A stretch of DNA of 64,000 bases, taken from contig CM021314.1 in the NCBI GenBank assembly GCA_010645155.1, positions 6,265,268 to 6,329,267 of the forward strand, read 5' to 3'. The notes below the pieces were generated by a model. That model worked only from the letters and a program-made list of their open reading frames with translations. It was not told where the DNA came from and searched no databases. Both the position numbers and the translations under genes were made by a program. This document shows positions 52,542 through 64,000 of the stretch, piece after piece (within the stretch, counting starts at the first letter, position 1; every line of letters starts with the position of its first letter). Origin of the DNA: Tigriopus japonicus. Its lineage: Eukaryota > Arthropoda > Copepoda > Harpacticoida > Harpacticidae.

Positions 52542-54140
52542 TTAAGGAGGCAGCTCGAGCAATCATGTTGTCATGTTGGCTTGCCGAGTGTGGCCAACAT
52601 TGATCATGGTCCAACTGGCCGTCATTGGCACTCACCATCATTTCCAGACAAGGCAAAACGTGGTAGATATGGAGTCCCCGGCCTTCTTCGGCTATTGTGG
52701 AAACCGTGGTACACCACTACTCTTGAGTGGCCTGAAAGCGCTTCATCATCATCATTATTACGGTCCTGGGTTGTTCGTCTCGAGCCAATGGATCAACTTA
52801 TGGAACCATCTTTCCTCCTCCCTCTCACTCGCTCCTTTTTTTCCGTAGCAAGCCATCGAACATTCTTCTCAATCTCATCATTAACGTTGGTTGGGAATCT
52901 AGCTAGTCTAATTGAATCAGGATTATTTGCCATTTACTTTTTTGCTCACCACCGTGACAAAATTTTCTTTTTGGGAGGTACTTTTTATGCAGACCACTCC
53001 GTCCAAACTAAGGATTAGGGCATTTTTATCTTGGAACAAATGGACCCGAGTCCTCGGATTTTCTTGTAGACACATTGTACCCAGTGCCACTGGCCCCAAC
53101 GTCCGTGAACAGTTTCACTTTGAAAGATAAAAGCTAGACAAATGATTTCCAGCCTCTTATGGTGTTTCCATTTCTTTCGTCCCTCCTCACCCTGAACCAA
53201 GGATATTTGGTAGCAGATGAAAAGTGGCCTTTATGCATTCATAGTATTTGAGTGCACGTTCCTTACTCTGAGTGGCCAAGCCCAAAGAATCTCGTTGTCT
53301 TTCCCACTTCATCATGATTACAGTCTTCGAAAGTTAGCTTCTGCTTAACGGCCAAATATAAAGTCCCCCACTTCGCGAAAGAATTCCATGTTATACGTTC
53401 AGAAACAAGGGCGAGCGAGACCGAAGTTCCATGCTCATGTGTTGTGCAAACCATAGCACACGTTCGTGTCGGGTGCACTGAAGGCACCCTAGCACATGAT
53501 TGTATGTGCAAAATGGTCTTACTTCTCCTACCTCTCCTCTTTTTTTTTCAAATTCGATAAAGGCCATAGTTCCAAAGCAGCCCTTCAAGTAAGGGGAGTC
53601 TTTGGACTTTGAGGACCATTTGGCCTTTCCACCAACAACAATGGACGTAGCGTGAGTTTAAGCCAATACTACGAACCTCATTTGATAGAGTGGTGGAACA
53701 TGGTCACGAGGTTGTTGTTTTTTGACGATGATGGTCGTCCTGATGGTGGTGGTTGAACTCATGCAAATGGGGTGTGTTCTCATTTTATGGTTGGTCCGAT
53801 TTCTCATTGCTTGGTCATTGTGGCAACGCTCTTAAGATTTCATATGTGGACCGTACATTAGTAATGCGAACGACGATGACATGAGGAATGATGCAAGGCT
53901 AAGAATGAACCTACACATACCACACACATGTTTGGCTTTACTCGGGGAAGGTGTTGGTCTCATTTACCAATCTAGTACCTGACAACCATCCATATTTCAT
54001 GGTTTTCCATTGAAGGGAAGCATGATGGTTCTAGCTAGACATGGTACCACCACTACTACCACTCTTACAGTGCATGTTAAGAAGGGGGGGAAGAGAAGGT
54101 GGTGATCATGCATTTATATTCCGTTCTCCAAAAGAAGGCC

Positions 54141-54165
54141 ATTTCCGGTCTGCCAGACCGGAAGT
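54141..54165. promoter_or_regulatory. Inverted repeat of two ETS-like sites
   Basis: TTCCGGTCT (54143-54151) and AGACCGGAA (54155-54163) are exact reverse complements separated by GCC. The right arm continues as ACCGGAAGT, the consensus for class I ETS factors, and the left arm carries the same core inverted. The site could bind two ETS proteins or form a hairpin. Function is inferred from motif identity only. Confidence 0.35.
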
Positions 54166-54633
54166 GCTCCTTCGACAGCTAAAAATGGCTAAGACTTGAC
54201 TCTAAGAGAGCTTGGTTTAGTGCAATGGACGGTTCAACCTCATATTGTAGTGTGCGCACTACTAAAAGTTGAGAGGCATTTCAGTCGTTGGGAGAGTAGG
54301 TTTTTATGTATATGGAGTAGGTCGGGATCCAAAAGAAGTTATTTTAGTACCCCTAGAACTTGTATCGCTTATGATGTTTGTGGTAGTGTTTGGGATAGTA
54401 ATGTCGATGATGGTGGTAGTGTTGATGGAGGTGCTGTTACTGGTGTCGGTAGTAAGGAGAAGTGTAGATTCTCTATGATGGCTGGTTGGAATCAGGGCCA
54501 AAAGTTTTGAATACCGACGGTGATGAGGCTTCCCGCTAAGGTCAGAGATGATGATGCTGTCCACTACTACAACTGCCGCCACCAACGTCCATTCCAGTTT
54601 TTGTGAGTGAGTGCCCGAGTATGTTTGGTGGAT

Positions 54634-54678
54634 GAAGAGAGAGAGAGAGAAAGAAAGAAAGAACGAGAGGAAGAAAAA
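54634..54678. repeat. (GA)n/(GAAA)n purine tract
   Basis: GAGAGAGAGAG followed by GAAAGAAAGAAAG and further purines. Confidence 0.9.
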
Positions 54679-57600
54679 TGTCATTGGCATTCCTCTTGAC
54701 CTCCCGCCTGGCAAACAGTATCAATGAAATAGGCTTCCCCTGAACGTCTGAGAAATACGTTGGTTGGACGCTCGCCTACTCATAATTCCGAGATCATATT
54801 CTAGTAGCTCTATTGAAGGAAAAGAAGGGTGACTATGATTGATCCCAAGTTGTTTTTTGATGGCCATGTCCAAAGGCTAGCTGCTCTCAAGTTACTGCTA
54901 CTGTCATAAGCTTTTTTGTCAACGTCAATCCACTGACGCTCTTGGTCCTGGTGGACAGGCATTAGCGATGTGGATTTTTTTATTTTTCTCCTTTTTCCTG
55001 TCCTTTTGGAACACTGCGCGGAACAATGGTTGGTCGGTCGGCCAAGCAAAGGAGTAAGAGGATGGTAGTGGTGTGTGTCCCTTGTTAACTGTTTTATCCG
55101 AAGTTGTTTGTCCCTCCAATTCGTGTTGCGTTTGTGTCGTAGGAGTTCCAATAAGCCCTACTTATAGAAATGCATTGCTGCAGTTAGAGGTTTCGGCAGA
55201 GTCAGAACAAGAGAGAGAGAAAAAGAAGGAGAGGAGAGTCAATGCGGGTTCGCCAACCTCTAATCAATGAGGAGATTGATTGGAAAACACGATTGATCCT
55301 CGAACCCCTTGTCCCAATTGCCATCTCTTTGACAGACCAATATTGAATCCCTACTTGACTGAATTGCATTTGAGTTCCACTTTTTGCAAGTGCAAAAAAC
55401 GAGCTTTCCGGCCTTTGTCGCTACCTAATAGAAGATCTTCTGAGTGTAAATCATGACAACGTCCGTACTGGACGACAGTTTTCCCCTGTTGTTACCGTCA
55501 TTAATGTCTACTAGAATGGAGGGTCTGATGGTCCAAGCTTTTACACAAAGGGAAAAAGAGAGCTTCTAGCACACACAAATGTGTTAAGCAAACACCACCC
55601 TGTTTGTAAATATGCCGAAGCTGTGGCGGACTTGACTCAGGCAACAACGCCACCTCATCCGTTGTTGTCGTCGAAAAAGGACCTTCGTCTCAAAAGCGGC
55701 AGGATGACTATTTCTAGGTACATAAAACTTACCCAGTATGACTAACCGTTGATAAGGTTGCCTCATATCTCTTGTTTCCAATGTGTTGATGAAGCTGTAT
55801 CTAGAAAGATTTGTCCAATAAAGCCTTTACCCGAGCTTTGTGCCACATTCATTCAATGCCCAACAGATTGTTAGTCGGAACCTTATGAACGCATTGTAGG
55901 TTGTATCATCCCACAATTCGCTATAGTATTGTATATGGAGATAGAAACGATGCACGTACCTCGTTGGATCTTGGTCCAAGTGACTGATTACCCTGTTCTG
56001 TGACAAACAAGTATGGAACGAGTGAGCGAGAGAGAAAAGCGAGCTTGGATCCCTTCCTGGTCCCCTCGGGTACATCGGACAAGGAATTAGCTGAACGGCA
56101 CAAAATTGGAAGAAATGAGATGTAGTAATCCCTTAAGTCCTTCTGTTGTAGTGGATCGGTAGAACCAAGGAGGGATTGCCAATTGTTAGCTGCCACTATC
56201 GAGGCTGCCCTCTGGTACTTGGTACATGGGGTACGCACACACATGTGAGTGTGCAGTACAAAGCTGAGCTGAGAATAGCGTATCGCATAGGGAATTCCCT
56301 CTGTCGGGTGTGACTATGATCAAGCTTACCATGTACAATGACCAGAAAAGCCTCTGTTGACAACAAGTGTGACAAGCTTCAAGCGGAATTAACTCAATGT
56401 TCATTGCTATATATACTACGGATTAGGAAGGAAAGTGGCAAAGATCCATCGCTCCCTGGACGAGCATCGATACCAAGAAGCCACCCTTCCAACGTCATGA
56501 CCGTTAAGTCTTTTGACAAGGCGTTGGAGATCACCCAAGAGGTCCCCCATTTACATTGACCGCACAGCACAAGCAAGCAAGAGAGTCACCAAGAGAGCGT
56601 TGATCGGCCTGATCTTCAATGTCGATCACTTCCGTTGGTGCGACAGTCAATATTATCGCCAACGTTTTCGTGCTCTTATCTTGTGACCACAAAAAATGTC
56701 ACCATTGACATCGACATCAGGGATGCATTGGGGGCTCTTTTCGTCTTTAGACATTGAGCGAGATAGCGAACTTGAGCTGGCCTCAGTCCGCTTAAAAATT
56801 GTGCTGCTTTTGGCTTTCGCTTTCTACAAAGTTGCTCTTTTGACACGAAGTAAGCGAGGCGACATCAAGATCCAGTAGTGTCTCAACAATGTCCCTTGAC
56901 TATTCTGGAGATAAAACTTCCGCCCAGAAAACTGACAGCTCGAATGATTCTTGGTACCAGAACACAATTGACATTGGATATTGGGGTGGTAAACAAAACC
57001 AATGGCAGAGTAGCACCCATAAGAATTATATTCGTTCCTCTCTTTGCATATTGCTAATTTAACACAAGTCCCCGAGGCAAACCGCGTTTTGCATAACTTC
57101 CACCCGCACTGGTCATAACGGACAGCTGTGTTTTCTTACATTTGAAGGAAAAAAAAATATTTTGGAGTGATGAGATTGAGTACGAAAGATGACAAAGCGC
57201 CATCCATGACTGGAGGGCACCACGAGCAAGAAAAAAATGATTGGCGACACAAGTTTAGCCTCAGGCATGGAAGTCCGATGATTGTTTTCTCCATCATTCT
57301 CCAGAACGAGTGTATATTGTGTCTCATATTTAGAATGCATCAATCTGATATACGGATGCATTCGATGTCCACCGCAAGTTACAAAGCAACCATGTAAATA
57401 TCTAACTCATTTAGCCATGACATCAAAACAAGCTTAATCCAATCATGCTTTAATTGTTTCCTTTGCGAGTAATACTTGAAGTCTTCCATTCCAATGGAAT
57501 ATCATCGCCCAGTGTCCATTTATTATGTACCACCACTACCATTACTTACAAGTGAAGCAACCACCATTCAAATGTCGGGAGGCATTTCTTGGTAAACCAT

Positions 57601-59774
57601 TCCATGTGGTACAACGTACTAGTTCATCGAGTGGCACGCTTCATCTTGATCTTCACCAGTGGCCAAAAGATCAAGCTACTTCTTTGGTGGAGCCATCATG
57701 CAAGCAGACAAGCATATCATATGATACTTTGTCATGTACAATCATGAACTTCTCTGAACAAGAGTGGATGGCTCACTGCATTGGTGTTCTCGATGTGTCG
57801 GCTGTCCAGTCAGTATTCGGTACGTTCGTGCTCGAGGCTGGCTGTCGTCTTCTCGGACAACTGGACATGACTAATGTTGGTGCGAAGAAATGTGGAGATG
57901 TGCGAGTGCGTCTGAAGATCAGAAGGGCCAAGGGCTCAATAGACTTTACACTTCAGAAATGTCCATAACCACCGGATAGACCAAAGTAAGCCAAGCAATA
58001 ACATCCAGTGGATCTCAAATGAGAGTTGTCTGATCACTCGAGCCCAACAGAGCAACAGATTCACGGGGGAAAAACAACCATAATCCTAATGTCTTCATCG
58101 AATATTGCCGCAAAAAGCGGGGCCATCTTGTGACGGACGTCATTAATCCCGGATTGGGTTGAGAATTTTGAGTGTTTGATGGCGGCACAAACTGTGGGTT
58201 GTTGGAACCCACCAGGGGTTGCATCAGAGCATAATGCACAGGTGTGCAAGATGCGATTCAGCCCAAGCAGAGCATCCATTCATCCATCGACCGCATATCT
58301 ATCCACATACATGCCTCCGCCTTCGCCTTCACCATCATCAACAATCCCCAGCTTCACTCTTAGACCAGAATAGGCCCTTTCAACGACTGCTACCACTTCG
58401 TCATTCGTCTTCTCCACCTGTTTGGACGGTCGTAACCCGTCAACCAGGGTAATTAACTGCACTGACTGATTAATGGACATCGCTATCAAATCTCTATTCT
58501 ATCTTCTTTGGATGAAGATGAAAAAAAAGATTGATTCCTCCGTACAGTGACGTCACCTCAATAAATAAGACAACTCCTTGAAAAAAGAGAGAGATGCCGT
58601 ATGCTATTTATCGTCTGAGGCAATTTCTGAATACTTGCTCCAATTAGTGTGCGAACCAACCAACCAACCATATACTCTTACTTCTTTTGTGGCAATATCA
58701 ATAACTCCTGGCATCTCATTCTGGCTTGATCACTGTCCATTCTTTGAATGTCAATCAAAAGGAGAGCAGAAGAGCGAGATGAGAGAGGGAGCGAGTGAGA
58801 TTCTCAAAGGAAGCACTAGCACTTTTTCTTTAGACCTCTCAAGCTCGCCGATTCTTAGAATGAGTGTGTTGGGAGGACTCTTAATTGTGACGTATGGCAA
58901 TGAGCAGTCAGGCTCTTCCTATCTGTCGCGGACTAGTAAAGCTTGGGCGTCATTTATTCTCTTTTTACTGTGATCTCAAAGGAGACAAAACGAGCATCTT
59001 GAACACGGCTTACCCTCGCCCGATGAGTAGCAAAGCTATGGTGGTTATTGTGGCAGTACATGGTATACACGTAAACTAGATTGGAAGGCACAAGTCGTAA
59101 TCAGCGACGTTGGCATTCTAAAGGGCCTCAAAGATGGCTTGTGTGTAGAAGCTGATAAACAAGAAGGCTTGTGCGCCTTACACCAATTCGACCATCACCA
59201 CAAGTACGCAACCATTTTCTTCACATGAATGCACTTGCCATGCATTGCTATAGTAACCCCTAACACAAGTCACAGATCTAGTGCGATGTTGTAAGAAAAC
59301 CTGTGCAAACAATTTTTGAATTATAATTTCAGTTGGTTTTATTTGCAAGTTGGCACTTGTTCTTATGAGCACTTGTTAGGTACATGTGGTGGAACTATAC
59401 ACCGATCCACCACTTCCCTTAAGCCAAAATAAGTATCAAGGATGAGGGCCCTCTTTCATCTTAGGTCCTAATCAGAGTAGTAGCAACTAAAGTCATCCAA
59501 GCATATCTCGAGAAGTGCTCAGTATGAATGAAATGCATACAGTAATAGCCGCATTTGTTGTCAACTCGCAGTTCGACTTGTGCCAGATGTTTCTCTACAA
59601 CACACGCACGCTCTTCGATCACAAATAACCTGAGAATGAGACCTCCGAAGAGCAAGACGGACTCTACAGAGAAGTCCTGCCAAAAGGAGCCCATAACCTA
59701 TTTCCCGAGTAGAATAAAAACAAGGTCCTTCTGCAGATGGAAGTTTCCGACCAGTCGGTTATCCCTTGGTGGTG

Positions 59775-59806
59775 ATGATGATGACGATGATCATCATCAT
59801 CATCAT
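59775..59806. repeat. Back-to-back GAT/ATC repeat, near-perfect palindrome
   Basis: GAT-type triplets (59775-59790) abut ATC-type triplets (59791-59806) at a TGATCA centre, giving two 16-bp arms with one mismatch and no spacer. It could extrude as a cruciform. Confidence 0.75.
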
Positions 59807-60798
59807 AGGCGGACAAAACCACATGGAAAGTAGATTTTTGGCTTCCCCTCCTTCTCTTTGTGATCTTCAGACGCGTTCGCCTTCAAGTATCTCGGAGAAG
59901 GGGACAAACACTTCAGATTCGTATATCAAATCCATATTTTTCTGAACTAGTTCCCGCTGACTTGGAGGGCGGTCAAGTGTTTTGGGGCGAGACCAGAATT
60001 TTTTGCCCTCGTCCCTTCAAAACACTCTTTTTGATCTGGAATGCAGAACCAAATTCCATTCGAGTTCCAAGACGAAAAAAAGTAGAGGTTGTCCCTAAAC
60101 TGACCATCACAAACCTTTGGGAATAAATCCCTATCAGGTAGTGATTGCACTGATGTAAACAGCAAAGTTGGTGATGATGCCCACATTGATGATCGTGTGT
60201 GGCAAGAGATGTCTCTTTCAGTCAATGACTTGGTAAGTCATAGCTCTGGACTGAGACTAACCGAGTGAGTGTGTGAATCGTCGAGATTTTTTGCCCGCTT
60301 TAACGCCTCTGCTCAGGGCCCTTTACCCAATGATCAACGCCAGCACCACGATTCACTCGTCTTTTTCGTCTTCTTCTCGTTCTCCTCCTCCCTCATCTTG
60401 AGTTTGATCAAATCTTTAGGCGTCTATTGTGATTCAAATTCGGTCATCATGCAAATACCCTGGATCTCTAGACTCTTTCATGGAAGTTGGACGAGTTGTC
60501 GAGCTCTTCGTTCGGTAGGTTGTTAATCGTGTGGTCGTTCGCATTCCTCATATCGTTGTTTTTTCCATGCGGTTTGACCAACAATCGTTACATGGACGAA
60601 TAACCCGTAAACTAAAGAGAATATTGCGTTTGACGATTATGCATTTAGGGATCTAGATCTTGCAATGTCATTTGAGGCACGATTCTCCCCACGACCACGA
60701 TGACTTGGTGGGTCGCCACTCGAGTCCAGGCTTCGCAAAATGGAAAGAAAGAGAGAGAAAAAGAAGATGTGGCCTATCAGGGCCAGAAATCTCCATTC

Positions 60799-60817
60799 TC
60801 ATCATCATCATCATCAT
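60799..60817. repeat. (TCA)n microsatellite
   Basis: Six TCA units directly before a TGATCA palindrome, similar in composition to the repeat at 59775. Confidence 0.9.
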
Positions 60818-60876
60818 GATCAACGTTGGGTGGTTTTGGTCAGCAGCGTCAATAGCATCAATGCTCACTGACGGAA

Positions 60877-60901
60877 GGACGGACGGATAGATGGATGGAT
60901 G
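60877..60901. repeat. (GGAC)n/(GGAT)n tetranucleotide repeat
   Basis: GGACGGACGGATAGATGGATGGAT, the reverse-complement class of the CCGT/CCAT repeat at 37690. Confidence 0.85.
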
Positions 60902-61914
60902 AGTAGAGCGAATGGGTCGTTGCTGGACTTGGCCTGATTTAGTCCCTTTGGATCGGCTTCAGGGTGATCGTATAAGTGAGTGGACGATGGGGATTTTTTC
61001 TGAGGGCTTTGCTGACTATCCGGATCACCTTTGTGCGATGTCGTACTTACTGAGAGAGCAGACCACCAAGGATCGATTGCTCGCCAAACATTCCTCACTT
61101 TTGTGACAAAAATCGTGCTTGACTTCAAAGCGAATTGAGCACAGGCACCGAAATGATTCAAGAGAAATCGGACTTTTCACATGTGCGCTGCTGCCCCTAT
61201 TCATGACTTCGAGAGAAGTGACGTATTTTCCATCAGGGTCAAATCAGACGGAGTAATCAAATATTGGACTGATGCATGGAACTTTTCGAGCACAAACATT
61301 ATGGCTTTTGTTCTTTTTAAAAATGCCGTTTCGATGAGGCAAGATGGCTTTTCTTGATTCGATTCGAATGCCCAGTTCATCAGTGCATGTCCGTAAAGAA
61401 TCATCTGGTATGAGTCCAAGCTGAAACCATCTTAGATTATCATTGTTTGGCTGTAGCGATACAGCCTAGCAAGTGTGTATGTGTTACGGCACGAGAGTGT
61501 AGTGGGTGCTTTGGTAACTTCTTTTTGCCCGAATAAACCGCTGTAGTAGCTATCTTATCGCCATCGATTATTTCTTCCATAGTATGTAGTAGTGGCAAGT
61601 CAGTAGCCAGCAGTCACCAAGATAGTCAGGGTTGTGCTCGCCAGGCATATTCTGAGATGATCTTCAAGCTAGCACCGTCGGATAAATGGAGCAATTGTGG
61701 CTTTTCCGACATGATCTTATATGACAGAGAAGATTCTCCTCAAACAATGACAAAGGTGACCACCGTAGAATAGCAGATCATGGCGGTGGTCATGCTTCAT
61801 GGGAGATGCAAAAGTTGGACAATGCGACTTACTTACTAGCCAACGATGAACATCGTTGAAGATTTCCTTTGCCGAGCTCAATATTGATACGAGTTTCTCT
61901 TTTTCCCTTTTCAG

Positions 61915-64000
61915 AGCCAATGAATTTCACGTGCTCCACGTGCCGAAAGAAGTTCGATTCAGCCTGGCAATTAGTCCAACATGCCCAAGCTTCGCATGGA
62001 CTTCTCATTTGTGGCGATCGAACCGCAGCTGCCGTCACCGCAGCGGCAGCAGCCGCAGTTGTTAATGGGTCCGGCTTCCTGCCGAATCACAGCATGGCTG
62101 GCCTCAATGGAAGGCGAATGGGTGCCACACCTCCCGTGGGAGCTGCTCTACCTCCCACATCGCCCTTCGCTCCTTTGCCCGGTTTGGATCCCCACTTTGG
62201 CTTGCTTCGAATGCCTCTAGGCGAGCGAGGTCCATTTCCCAGCCCGCCCAGCTCATTGAGTGCCGGATTTCCCCGCCCACCTGTCTCTAGTCATCATGAT
62301 TTCCGCATGGAACAACTCATGTCCATGAACTCGCATCTGGGCTTGCCCAACCCTTTTGAACGACCTCCAATGTTTGGAGCTCATCACTCAAGTGCTGGCA
62401 CCGTAACGTCAAATGCTAGCTCGGTCATGGGATTGGCCGGTTTGGCCGCCGGATCGCCTCCTGCCGGACTCGATGCCCAGAGCTTGGATTTCTATTCCCA
62501 GAGATTGAAGCAACTTGCCGGTGGATCAACCAGTCCTGATCCATTAAGACACACCACCACCCCGTCATTTTCCTCGCCCACGAGTATCTCCGACAAGGAG
62601 AAAAGACACACCCCAAACTCCAATTCCAGTACGCCAAGGCCAAATCCTCCCCAAACACCCACGGACTCGATCAAGTCTGACTGTTTGAAGCCCTCTCCGT
62701 CTGATGACAAGGAGAACAAGCGGAGCAGCCCTGTTCTATCCGAATGTGCCCCTGATTCCAGTGATAGAGCCAATGGAACTGCTAGCGAGAACGACAAGCA
62801 CTCCTCTGGATCTGTGGATGAGGAGCTCATGGATGATGCCATGGAAGAGGAAGAGGCCGAGGACCTCACCACTAAGTCAGTGTCCACTCCTGCTTCTACG
62901 CCCACCTCCACCCCTGTGCCAAGTTCTTCATCAGAGCGCTTGGCCACCAATGGTTCCATGTTGGGAGATCTCATGAGTAAGTTTGGATTCAGCGACATTC
63001 AAGAGTATCAAGAGGCATATCGTAAGGCCTTACAAGAATCCGGGGCTTCAAAGCTCAATGACAGGTCCAACAATAACATTGATGACCATAGATCTAAAAC
63101 TCCTCAAGAGAATGGAGAGAAATCCCTGCGACTTAGAGATGACATCACCAAAAACGTGCCTGTTGTCAACTCTCTGGACTTGGCCAGCCCCTACTTGGGA
63201 TTCGGCTATGATGCAGCAAAGAGACTGAAACTAGAGAGGGAGAGCCAAAGTAGCCTATTTGCTGGCCTTTGGATGCCCACCGCCACCCAAAATCTTTACC
63301 GAAGTTTTGGTCGAGCCCAACAAGGCCATGACCTCAGCAACGAATCCAAACACGAGAAGTTGGTCCGACGAGGAGGCAAGCGTTCCTCGATTAATGACAT
63401 TGACCTTCCTCCACTACCTCCAGGCGTGACCCTGCCCCCCATGGAACCGTCTGCCTTAAAGGCAATCGCCCAAAAAGGACGACTTCATGCGTTGTTCGAC
63501 CCAGCAGCACGAAGAGACATCACTGGTCGAAATCGAAATGACACTTGTGAGTATTGCGGAAAGGTCTTCAAGAACTGCTCCAACCTCACTGTGCACCGTC
63601 GCTCCCATACTGGTGAGAAGCCTTACAAATGCGAACTGTGCAACTACGCCTGCGCCCAAAGTTCAAAATTAACCCGTCACATGAAAACCCACGGTCGCTT
63701 GGGGAAGGACATCTACAAGTGCCGATTCTGTGACATGCCCTTCAGTGTGCCTTCCACCTTGGAAAAGCACATGCGCAAATGCGTGGTCAACGCCAACAAA
63801 CACAAACATCACCGAAATCCCAACGAGAACAACACCTCATTCATGTCATCTCTCTTGTCTGGTGCGGCCGCAAATGCCGCTGCTGTGGCTGCAGCGGCCG
63901 CCAACCTTCGAGGAGCGGCTGACAGTCCCTCAGGCATCTTATCCGGGTCAGAAAACTCCGTTGATAGTACCAAAGATCTCCCATCACCCGCCCTTCCCCA
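61915..64000 (+). CDS. BCL11-like zinc-finger transcription factor, exon C (partial, runs off the window)
   Basis: The exon opens after TTTTCAG and completes the Glu codon started in exon B, giving residues 206 to about 900. The second finger follows at once: Cys212, Cys215, His228, His233 (61932-61997), with the family signature [10 protein letters not shown]. Next come an Ala run, a Pro-rich region, [13 protein letters not shown] (residues 396-408, matching human MDFSRRLRELAG), a Ser/Pro/Thr-rich region, an acidic stretch at 507-522, and a KRLKLE basic patch. The C-terminal array is strongly conserved: Cys750/Cys753/His766/His770, Cys778/Cys781/His794/His798, and Cys808/Cys811/His824/Cys828. 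In BCL11A the equivalent three fingers (ZF4-6) bind TGACCA-type DNA. A poly-Ala region follows. The last finger is H-x3-C where human has H-x4-H. The internal finger pair of vertebrate BCL11 (ZF2-3) is missing, although the frame is open throughout. The gene should act in the nucleus as a DNA-binding regulator. Confidence 0.97.

Larger units (their letters stand above)
39371..61914 (+). other. Intron 2 of the BCL11-like gene (22.5 kb)
   Basis: It begins GTAAGT and ends with a long pyrimidine tract and TTTTCAG. It splits a Glu codon (G|AG, residue 206) in phase 1. The intron has microsatellites, an 18-bp perfect palindrome, and a head-to-head ETS-like palindrome, listed separately. The longest open frame is 213 codons at 43704-44345 and has no recognisable domain. 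No nested gene, tRNA or mobile-element protein is visible. Confidence 0.9.

Noticed and set aside
62425..62998. Minus-strand frames of 77 and 168 codons opposite exon C
   Set aside because: They are antisense shadows of the strongly supported plus-strand coding exon.

Overview
The window is eukaryotic genomic DNA carrying the 5' part of one recognisable protein-coding gene on the + strand: a homologue of the BCL11 (BCL11A/BCL11B; Drosophila CG9650) zinc-finger transcription factors. Three coding exons are visible: exon A at 15441-15534, exon B at 38849-39370 and exon C from 61915 past the right edge. They join through canonical GT/AG sites in matching phase 1 and give about 900 residues before the sequence stops. 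The introns are 23,314 and 22,544 bp. Large introns, spliceosomal signals, abundant triplet and GA/CT microsatellites, and a last finger of form H-x3-C (vertebrates have H-x4-H) point to an animal, probably an arthropod. A crustacean such as a copepod is my guess and the window does not prove it.

Layout. 1 to about 12,100 is noncoding flank or an upstream leader intron, with no gene I can recognise. 12,100-15,440 is more purine-rich and CpG-rich, holds a GA tract and a CpG-dense patch, and is the likely promoter and 5' leader territory. Exon A codes for a 31-residue leader. Intron 1 (15,535-38,848) holds microsatellites, a few strong inverted repeats and one weak candidate exon on the minus strand. 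Exon B codes for the N-terminal C2HC finger, a low-complexity linker and a basic nuclear-localisation-like patch. Intron 2 (39,371-61,914) holds more microsatellites and inverted repeats, including a palindrome made of two ETS-like sites. Exon C codes for the second finger, the long Pro/Ser/Thr-rich middle, an acidic stretch, the C-terminal three-finger DNA-binding array and a poly-Ala region, and runs off the window.

The main biological point is the domain architecture. The N-terminal C2HC finger, the next C2H2 finger and the C-terminal three-finger array are all present, but the internal C2H2 pair found in vertebrate BCL11 proteins (ZF2-ZF3) is absent from a continuous open exon. The leader also lacks the MSRRKQ-type NuRD-recruiting start of vertebrate BCL11A. 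I found no transposon with a coding body, tRNA, rRNA, CRISPR array or other gene system. The open reading frames of 60-213 residues scattered through the introns and flank look like chance.
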